From Methylocystis silviterrae (GTDB lineage Bacteria > Pseudomonadota > Alphaproteobacteria > Rhizobiales > Beijerinckiaceae): a stretch of 41,252 nt of DNA. Each line of letters opens with the position of its first letter. Positions within the stretch are counted from its first letter, which is position 1. Position numbers and translations under genes: made by a program. The notes under the pieces were generated by a model. The model was not told the origin of the DNA. It made no database searches and was given only the letters and a program-made list of their open reading frames with translations. Shown here piece by piece: positions 34,432 to 41,252 of the stretch. The stretch is from assembly GCF_013350005.1 (NCBI RefSeq), contig NZ_JABVWW010000023.1, positions 1 to 41,252 on the forward strand. The letters are read 5' to 3'.

Positions 34432-36281
34432 TCACACAGCCAGAGCTTGCTCGAAGTATACCGACGACTGCCGTCGCCCCACCTCCCGCGCCCATCCACG
34501 CGTATACCCATAAGCCGACGTCCGCTTGCCGAGCGTCACGCTAGGGCTTACGCGCGCGAGCCACGCGCCCACGGGAACTCCGAAACCCGTCTTGCCCCGT
34601 TGAATGACGCTCGAAGGCAGCGGCGCCGAAGGGGCCAGCGCCAGCTCGGCTTTGGCTTGACCGTCCGTATCAGGCGGGCCAAGGGCGGCGATCTGCTTCA
34701 GCAACACAGCGTCGACCAGAGGCGTCCTGACTTCGAGGGAATGTGCCATGCTCGCCCAGTCCGCGTCGCGCAGGAGCTGATTGCGCATGTAGAGTGAAGC
34801 TTCCATGCACGCGACCCGCGCGAAACCCGTCGCGGGCGTGGGGTTGAGGGCGGCGCCGATGATCGCAAGCGGAGTCAAGCGAGATAATCCGGCGCTTACA
34901 ATATCGCGATCGAGAACGCCCTCCAACTCCCACGGCATAAAGAGTCCCCGCCTGAGCAGCCAGGCGCCTTCGTAGGTTCCGCCATATTCCAGCATGCCCG
35001 CGACCTTGGGGCTGAGGTGAAAGTGGTCGGGACCGACAGCCATTAAGGCGCCGCGAACGAATTCGCCGAGACCGGGAATCGCCGCCGGCGCGGACAACCA
35101 CCGGACCCATTTTGGAATGTCGCGGAACGCTGGATAGCCGCCCAGCAGTTCGTCGCCGCCGATCCCGGAGATCGCCACTTTCAGGCCTCTCTCTCGCGCA
35201 GCCTTCGACACAAACCACATGTTGACGCCATCGACGCTAGGTTGGTCCATAGCATCCAGGATGTGGGGAAGGTCCGCGTCGAATTCGGCCTTCGTGACCA
35301 CACGCGTCGTGTGCCGCGTGCCGTAAGCCCGCGCAACTTCTTCAGCGATCGGCGCCTCGTCATTGGCGCTGCCTTCAAACTCTTTGAAAGCAAGTGTTAC
35401 CGTCTCGATTTCGCTCTGGCCGACGTCGCGCATCAAGCCAACGAGCGCACTCGAGTCGATACCGGCGGACAGAAATGCCCCGACCGGCACGTCGGCGACG
35501 AGATGATGCCGTACGCTATCAAGCAGCGCCTCACGCGCCACCGCTTGCCGCGCTTGTCCCGTCGCCTGCGGCATCGTCTCGGCGCCCACGTAGACCTCGG
35601 CTATGGAGTAATAGCTCCGCAGCGAACCAACTCCGGCCGCGTTGATGCTCATCATGTGGCCAGCGGGAAGTGCCTTGATCTGTTCATAGAGCGTCAATGG
35701 CTCAGGCAGGCTGCCGAATAAATAAAAACCGACATGGCCGGCTGGGTCGCTTCTATCGTCGATGCCGCCTCCAGCGAGCAGCGCTTTGACCTGCGAGGCA
35801 AATCGGAACGTCCGCCCGTCATCAGCGTAGTACAGCGGCTTGATGCCGTAGGGGTCACGGGCAAGGAAAAGCTCGCGCCGATTGCAATCCCAGATCGCGA
35901 AGGCGAACATTCCGCGTAGGTCGTACACCATCTCTTGGCTCTTCTCGGCGTAGAGATGCAGGAGAACCTCTGTGTCCGACGTGGTCCGGAATACATACCC
36001 CTTTGTTTCGAGCCGACATCTAAGCTCGCGATAGTTGTAGATCTCGCCGTTGAACGTGACAACGAGCGCACCATGGGCGTTCGACATGGGTTGCGCGGCC
36101 CCGTCTGATAGATCGATGATCGACAATCGCCGATGGCCGAAGCCGACCCGACCGTTGTCGGAGATCCACTCTCCCTTCCCATCCGGGCCGCGCGCGGCCA
36201 TGTGATCGCGCGTCCGCGCGAGTTCTGCGAGGTCGATCGGGTTAGCCTCGCGATAGGCGAGGATTCCGTTGATGCCGCACA

Positions 36282-36282
<1 letters not shown>
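34432..36282 (-). CDS. asnB: Glutamine-dependent asparagine-synthetase-type amidotransferase
   Basis: This 616-residue protein has the complete AsnB layout. Cys2 (MCGINGILAY) is the glutaminase nucleophile. RGPDGKG (31-37), RLSIIDLSDGAAQPM (52-66) and FNGEIYNY (77-84) form the glutamine pocket. The synthetase loop LSAGIDSSAL is at 271-280, followed by ISGIGGDELLGGYPAF. In polysaccharide clusters such proteins (WbpS-like) amidate uronic acids to uronamides, which is a better guess than free asparagine synthesis. The start shares one base with the galE stop (TAATG). The C-terminal segment after about residue 560 is basic and divergent. Confidence 0.9.
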
Positions 36283-37301
<1,019 letters not shown>

Positions 37302-37328
37302 TTCTGTCCAGCATCTGATCTCGCGAAG

Positions 37329-38189
37329 TCAAACAGCAACGCCCGCCACTTGCCGATATGCCGCGGTTTTTAGCCGCGCGTTGATCTGATCCAGGCGAAC
37401 AAACAGCGTATTGGGCGAGGAAGCCGAGTTGCCGGACGAGCCATGTGAAACGATTGACCTTTCGAAGGGCATATAAGCGGCGCTAACGAAGCCATGTTTC
37501 TCCATGACTGATCGAATCGTTGGATCAACTGTCTCCGTGATCACGGCAACAAGGGACGTCTTCATGAGGGTGTCAGAGGCGCCAGCGAAGACTTGTGGCT
37601 CGTAGCCCTCGACATCCATCTTGATCAAAACCGGGTCTTCCTTGGCCAAAATTTCGTCGAGGACGCGAACCGCGACCTCGCGAGTCTCAAAACTGGTATC
37701 GGCAGTCACCCGATTGGTCGTGTCCTGGCCAATCGTGAAGCGCTCCGTTCCCGCCGCAGCGCCAACGGCCGCCTCGATGATGGTCACGCGGTCGCCTATG
37801 CGATTGGCGTCAATGTTTCTCTTGAGCGATTGAACCGTGCCGGGGTCGGGCTCGATCGCAATCGAGCGAGCGCCGCACACCGCCGAAGCAAGAATCGTAT
37901 AGCTGCCGATGTTGGCCCCCACGTCGACGAACAGATCCCCTGGCCGCAGAAGGTGCAAGAGGAAAGCCATGTCCGTGAACTCATGAAGCCCACAATAGAT
38001 GTTGCCCGTTGCGCCGGCCATGCCGTTTCGTGCGACGAGCTTCGATCCTGCGATCCAATCGAAGACGACCTCATCGCGCAATCGACTCTCAAGCTGCCAA
38101 CGCACGTACCGCCAATAGGCGCCGAGTAGTCCTCGGGAGCTCAGCGGGTGGCGCGCGATGAATTGGAGGGTGGGAACGATCGACCGCAT
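37329..38189 (-). CDS. FkbM-family methyltransferase, first gene after the ops site
   Basis: The 286-residue product starts at ATG 38189. LFVDVGANIGSYTILASAVC (86-105) is a textbook FkbM SAM motif, SIAIEPDPGTVQSLKRNIDA is the second motif, and VLIKMDVEGYEPQVFAGA is the family hallmark. It is likely to O-methylate a sugar hydroxyl of the polysaccharide. It is the first coding sequence of the long unit that follows the ops element, with an untranslated leader of about 97 bases between ops and its start codon. Its stop is 27 bp from galE. Confidence 0.92.
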   Translation of the reverse strand: MRSIVPTLQFIARHPLSSRGLLGAYWRYVRWQLESRLRDEVVFDWIAGSKLVARNGMAGATGNIYCGLHEFTDMAFLLHLLRPGDLFVDVGANIGSYTILASAVCGARSIAIEPDPGTVQSLKRNIDANRIGDRVTIIEAAVGAAAGTERFTIGQDTTNRVTADTSFETREVAVRVLDEILAKEDPVLIKMDVEGYEPQVFAGASDTLMKTSLVAVITETVDPTIRSVMEKHGFVSAAYMPFERSIVSHGSSGNSASSPNTLFVRLDQINARLKTAAYRQVAGVAV

Positions 38190-38228
38190 CCGAACCTAAA
38201 GGTTATGCCCCTGCAGGGCGACGCCGAA

Positions 38229-38243
38229 GCTCGATGTTCGAGC
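38229..38243 (-). promoter_or_regulatory. Leader hairpin between ops and the first gene
   Basis: GCTCGA-ACA-TCGAGC on the minus strand can form a perfect 6-bp stem with a 3-base loop. It lies about 45 bases after the ops element, with a T-rich run (TTTCTTTTTTG on the minus strand, about 38262-38273) between the two. No U-tract follows the stem, so it is not a standard terminator. A pause or attenuator role is a guess. Confidence 0.4.
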
Positions 38244-38286
38244 GCCAATGAACCTATGCGAACTCAAAAAAGAAATCCTTGCTCGC

Positions 38287-38298
38287 CACGCTACCGCC
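38287..38298 (-). promoter_or_regulatory. ops element (operon polarity suppressor), exact GGCGGTAGCGTG
   Basis: The plus strand reads CACGCTACCGCC, so the minus (transcribed-sense) strand carries GGCGGTAGCGTG, identical to the 12-base E. coli ops consensus. In enteric bacteria RNA polymerase pauses here and RfaH binds the exposed non-template strand, becoming a stable antiterminator. The site is in the sense orientation for the downstream operon, about 98 bases upstream of its first start codon and about 160 bp after the stop of the RfaH-like gene. By eye I found no second copy in the window. Confidence 0.85.
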
Positions 38299-38454
38299 AT
38301 TCGGGTGAAGGCGCGCCTCCATCCGCTATCGTGCCGATGACGCCCCGCCTATCGCGCGACGCTTATCCTTGACGAGCTTACGGCGAAGGCGGACCAAATC
38401 GCTCCATAGCGCCGCCGCCCGCGAACATTCGAGCCCGCTTGCTCGCCTGCTCGC

Positions 38455-38964
38455 TTAAGCCGCTTCCAGGGCGGAGCGGTCCAAATAGGCCGATACTTTA
38501 CCGTTCATGATGTCCAATAGCACACGCACACGTCCATTGGCATCCAATCGTTCCAACACGCCTACGGCATGGGTGAAAGGACCCGCCAAGACGCGCACCG
38601 ATTGACCTTCGCACAGATCGCGGTCGAAACGGATCAGCCCATCTTCATCCACGAGGTCGAGCAGACTTTCAACGACGCCCACCGGAACTGGCACAGGCGC
38701 TTCTCCTTGCATGATCAAGCTGGCGACGCCGATGGTGCCATTGATGCTTCGCCAACGGTCTCGCCCAATGTCGAGCGCGACGAACATGTAGGAGGGGAAG
38801 ACCGGAGTAGGCGCGGTGCGCAGTTTTCGCGCGTGGCGAATCGTCTTCATGACTCGGGGCAGAAAGACTGAAAAGCCTTGCTGAAGGAGCTGAAATTCCG
38901 CTCTCGACTCCTGTCGCGGCAATGAGCGAGCCACATACCACTTCTTGCAGCTTTCAAAAGGCAT
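38455..38964 (-). CDS. rfaH: RfaH-type NusG paralogue (transcription antiterminator)
   Basis: This 169-residue protein has a NusG N-terminal domain (about 8-105: KKWYVARSLPRQESRAEFQL, then VFPSYMFVALD and WRSINGTIGVASLIM) and a C-terminal KOW-like domain (about 118-166: GQSVRVLAGPFTHAVGVLER and VRVLLDIMNGKVSAYLDR). The FPSYMFV and SINGTIGV motifs correspond to FPNYLFV and TINATRGV of RfaH. ATG 38964 has GGAG six bases upstream. It probably binds RNA polymerase at the ops element just downstream and suppresses polarity over the polysaccharide genes. That it is RfaH rather than another specialised paralogue such as LoaP or UpxY is supported by the exact ops match. The surrounding gaps suggest its own transcript. 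Confidence 0.88.
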   Translation of the reverse strand: MPFESCKKWYVARSLPRQESRAEFQLLQQGFSVFLPRVMKTIRHARKLRTAPTPVFPSYMFVALDIGRDRWRSINGTIGVASLIMQGEAPVPVPVGVVESLLDLVDEDGLIRFDRDLCEGQSVRVLAGPFTHAVGVLERLDANGRVRVLLDIMNGKVSAYLDRSALEAA

Positions 38965-39283
38965 TCGCTCGCTCCAATTTGGCCGAGGGAGAACGGATCA
39001 TCAGCATCGTCGTACATGTCCGCCAAATCGCAATATTTTTTGATTTACTGCCATGACTGAAACGGCAAGTCAGCAAAATTTTTCTGCGTTTAGCCCGCCT
39101 CGCTCCCAGGCGAGTGGCCCGGGCAACGATAGTTTAATCTCCGGTTAAAGGCTTTTTTTTGATTGCGCCTTTTTGTGTCTGATTGGCGGGTCGATTTCTT
39201 TGCCAGCCTTCGTCCCCGCCAGTGGACCTCCAAGCGACCTGAAATCAGATTTGCGCGCGAAAAAAATAGCAACTCCGTCGTTC
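38965..39283. other. Intergenic region upstream of the RfaH-like gene
   Basis: This AT-richer stretch of about 319 bp lies between the ligase stop and the antiterminator start. Just past the ligase stop on the minus strand, CGTCGT-CTAAGA-ACGACG can form a 6-bp hairpin with a T7 run about ten bases later, a weak terminator candidate. On the plus strand TTTAATCTCCGGTTAAA is followed by eight T. A promoter for the RfaH-like gene is likely here (minus TTGCCG near 39070 could be a -35 element), but I cannot fix it. Confidence 0.4.
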
Positions 39284-40678
39284 TTAGACGACGCTCATCG
39301 ATGGCTGCCGATGAACGCGCGCCCTCCGCGAACGCGTGACTGGCGGGTCGATCAACAGGCCGCAAGCGAAGGCAAATAGCGCCGTCATGGCGCTCGTGCG
39401 AAGCGGATAATCAAGGAGCGAGTGAGCGAGAAGGAGAAGGATAATGAGAATCGATGCGCGGACCAACGCTCGGTCGACAGGCAGCAGATCGGAGTTAGGC
39501 TTCGCAAAGACGGCGATTCCTTTACGTGTCAGCCAAAAAAGAAAGAGGATGAGCAAAGTTGGACCCACCACTCCTGTTTCAAGCCACATTTCGAGCAAGT
39601 CATTGTGCGCGTGATTGACGTATCGTCCGGCTAGGAGATCCGCCGGCTTTTCGACAGTCGCATAGACGGACGGAAAGCTTCCTATGCCTGACCCTGTCGG
39701 CATAACGTTCGTCGCGGCTACGACGGTGTTGTGAGCAAAAATCAGGCGGGCGTCGGCCAGGGCGTCAACGTCAAATCGATCGAGCAGGCGAAATAAGGCT
39801 GATTGGCCAAGAAGCAAGATCGCAAGCGCGAAGATGGCCGCCAATCCACGAAAAACGTTCACATTAGCGCGGGCGCGATGACTCTCGACGCCGGCGACGA
39901 TGCTCGCGAGCAAGGCGACGATCATCAAAAGGATGCCACCGCGCGAGCGCGCCATGGTTTCGCCGACGATGAGCGCGGCGAGCGCGACGCCCACGGCAAG
40001 GGCGCCTAAGGCGTATGTCGTCTCGACGCCTTTCCTTTGCTTGAACGACAGCCCCGTCAGTTGAGACACAAGCATCGTTGCGCTCAGTGCAATCGCGCAA
40101 TAAAGCAGCGCCGCGAAGTGATTGCGGTTCGCGAAAAATCCCACGGCGTCGTCCCGATTGGTATTTTCGAAAAATCTCAATGGGCTCGTCGGTCCTTGCG
40201 CCAGTTGGAGCAGTCCCAAGAAAACGCTGACGACGCCAAAAGCAACGAGCGCGAGGCTCATCACTCTGCGTTCCCGCCGGTCGAGCGTGAGAGTGGCAAG
40301 AAATATCGCCACAGGCGGCAATAGCGAGAGGGCGGCGAGCAAGGTCGCTTCGGGCGTCATGCTTATGGGAGCCCATGATGGCGAGCGTCCGAGAAGCTCA
40401 AATGATTCGACGACGATTTCCCGATGCCTCAGATGCGTCCAGATCCAAGGCGGCAATGGGATAAGCTGAACTAGGGGAACGGCGACGATCGCGGCGCAAA
40501 ACCCAAGCGCTAAAGATTTTTCGCGGCTTAGTGGCGCATCCAACACTCGCCAAAGCGCGGCCAAGAAAACTGGGATTGAAAGCAGCTGAAGAATGGCGTC
40601 AGAAAGAAAACCGTCTCTTGTCCCACCTCCCAAGAGGAGGCAGAACAAGAGTTCGGTGATAGAGAGCGAAAGGAACAA
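39284..40678 (-). CDS. O-antigen ligase/polymerase family membrane protein (Wzy_C domain)
   Basis: This protein of 464 residues has ten or more hydrophobic segments. A large periplasmic loop holds GSGIGSFPSVYATVEK and then NHAHNDLLEMWLETGVVG, the conserved H-x-N-D/E signature of the O-antigen ligase (WaaL) and Wzy_C family. FANRNHFAALL earlier in the protein is also typical. It would join polymerised chains to lipid A-core or act as a second polymerase. The start is TTG 40678, with GGTAGG close upstream and a 34-bp gap after the FecR-like gene. It lies upstream of the ops-containing unit, so it is probably expressed separately from the Wzy-like protein at 8574. Confidence 0.85.
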   Translation of the reverse strand: MFLSLSITELLFCLLLGGGTRDGFLSDAILQLLSIPVFLAALWRVLDAPLSREKSLALGFCAAIVAVPLVQLIPLPPWIWTHLRHREIVVESFELLGRSPSWAPISMTPEATLLAALSLLPPVAIFLATLTLDRRERRVMSLALVAFGVVSVFLGLLQLAQGPTSPLRFFENTNRDDAVGFFANRNHFAALLYCAIALSATMLVSQLTGLSFKQRKGVETTYALGALAVGVALAALIVGETMARSRGGILLMIVALLASIVAGVESHRARANVNVFRGLAAIFALAILLLGQSALFRLLDRFDVDALADARLIFAHNTVVAATNVMPTGSGIGSFPSVYATVEKPADLLAGRYVNHAHNDLLEMWLETGVVGPTLLILFLFWLTRKGIAVFAKPNSDLLPVDRALVRASILIILLLLAHSLLDYPLRTSAMTALFAFACGLLIDPPVTRSRRARVHRQPSMSVV

Positions 40679-40712
40679 TTCGACCTACCCAGGCGAGGCC
40701 GAAATCTCTTCC

Positions 40713-41150
40713 TTAGGGACTTGCTGCAAGAAACAGGGCTAACGCCGCTGCGTTGTTGTTATCGCCGCCGCCGCTAGAAAGAACCCCCGCGCCGGCAAGG
40801 GCGCCGCCTACCAGCGCCGTGCCTCCAACGCCAAGCATCAAATTTCCGCCCAAATCGCCATCGGCTCCGCCGACTTGGGCGCTGAACGAACACGGAGAAT
40901 GTTTAGCGACCGTGGCCAGGGAGTTCGCTTTAACAGTGACGCTGCATCCATCAGGATAGACGACGCGCGCAACACTCTTGCTGCCAACTTTCACCTTGTC
41001 TCCCGGGGAGAGCTCAGCGGCCCCCTGGACCAGATCGAATCCCTTTTCGCGACCAACCCAAACCTGTCCCTTAGCGTCCACGAGTGAGGCCGCCTGAGCG
41101 GAGCCGCTAGCGACCATTGCCGCTAGAATGAAGATTTTGCCAACTTTCAT
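40713..41150 (-). CDS. FecR-domain-like secreted or envelope protein
   Basis: This 145-residue protein has a Sec signal peptide (about residues 1-20, ending SGSAQA). A FecR-like fold follows: GQVWVGREKGFDLVQGAAEL, then LSPGDKVKVGSKSVARVVYP and DGCSVTVKANSLATVA. Two cysteines (DGC and SPC) may form a disulfide. The C-terminus is a glycine-rich hydrophobic segment (LMLGVGGTALVGGALAGAGV) followed by SSGGGDNNN, perhaps a membrane anchor. Such proteins often sit beside polysaccharide genes but have no defined role. ATG 41150 has GGAGGG eight bases upstream. The 75-bp terminal repeat begins 28 bp further upstream, so its promoter may lie in or beyond the repeat. Confidence 0.8.
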   Translation of the reverse strand: MKVGKIFILAAMVASGSAQAASLVDAKGQVWVGREKGFDLVQGAAELSPGDKVKVGSKSVARVVYPDGCSVTVKANSLATVAKHSPCSFSAQVGGADGDLGGNLMLGVGGTALVGGALAGAGVLSSGGGDNNNAAALALFLAASP

Positions 41151-41177
41151 GATCGCAACCCTCCTTCATTAAGCCTT

Positions 41178-41252
41178 TAGGGCTCGGACCTATAAAGTTG
41201 TTGGCTTGGGCGCGATGTCGTGATTCACAGCTTCCGAAAGGAAGCGCCAATG
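41178..41252. repeat. Right copy of the 75-bp perfect terminal inverted repeat
   Basis: This is the exact reverse complement of positions 2-76, reaching the last base of the window. The palindrome copy is at 41230-41245 (GCTTCC-GAAA-GGAAGC). Here it lies upstream of the FecR-like gene on the minus strand, whereas the left copy lies inside a different open frame. The sequence therefore occurs in two unrelated contexts. Confidence 0.95.

Noticed and set aside
39120-39175. A plus-strand terminator (TTTAATCTCCGGTTAAAGG then T8)
   Set aside because: The T-run suits plus-strand transcription, but no plus-strand gene ends here and the stem is short and AT-rich.

Overview
The window is almost certainly from an alphaproteobacterium (probably Hyphomicrobiales or a related order). 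This is inferred from its moderately high GC content, the codon use and the protein style, and I did not test it. It is a surface-polysaccharide (O-antigen or capsule/exopolysaccharide) gene cluster. From about position 1318 to 41150 every gene I accept lies on the minus strand, so transcription runs from the right end of the window to the left. Many neighbours overlap by 1 to 20 bases (ATGA, GTGA or TGATG junctions), which points to long polycistronic units. Layout in the direction of transcription: (1) 41150-39284, a FecR-like secreted or envelope protein and an O-antigen ligase/polymerase (Wzy_C) membrane protein. (2) 38964-38455, an RfaH-type NusG paralogue, followed about 160 bp downstream by an exact copy of the enterobacterial ops element (GGCGGTAGCGTG, minus strand, 38298-38287) in the leader of the next gene. 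(3) 38189-29475, an FkbM methyltransferase, GalE, a glutamine-dependent AsnB, a GT4, methyltransferases and an AsnB-like protein without the glutaminase cysteine. (4) 29494-20010, a Wzx flippase, two methyltransferases, HisH-HisF-WbpG, a WbpI-type epimerase, a GT4, WbpD and WbpE. (5) 18819-6603, glycosyltransferases, methyltransferases (one frameshifted, one truncated) and a Wzy-like polymerase. (6) 6287-1318, a methyltransferase, a NodU/TobZ-type carbamoyltransferase, WbpA and WbpB. How the genes work together: WbpA, WbpB, WbpE, WbpD and WbpI make up the known route from UDP-GlcNAc to UDP-ManNAc(3NAc)A. WbpG with HisH and HisF is the known amidotransferase set that turns the 3-acetamido group into an acetamidino group (ManNAc3NAmA). 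All eight functions are present but spread over about 25 kb. One GT2 and eight GT4 enzymes, Wzx and Wzy-type proteins would assemble and export a complex repeat unit, and three FkbM and several other methyltransferases, a carbamoyltransferase and two AsnB-like proteins would decorate it. The RfaH-like protein acting at the ops site would let RNA polymerase traverse this very long unit. The edges show signs of rearrangement. A 75-bp perfect inverted repeat sits at the two extreme ends of the window, a partial phage-type gene runs off the left end, a degraded ISAs1-type transposase lies at about 1045-1300, and a degraded IS5-type transposase C-terminus lies at about 10080-10330. I found no tRNA, rRNA or CRISPR array.
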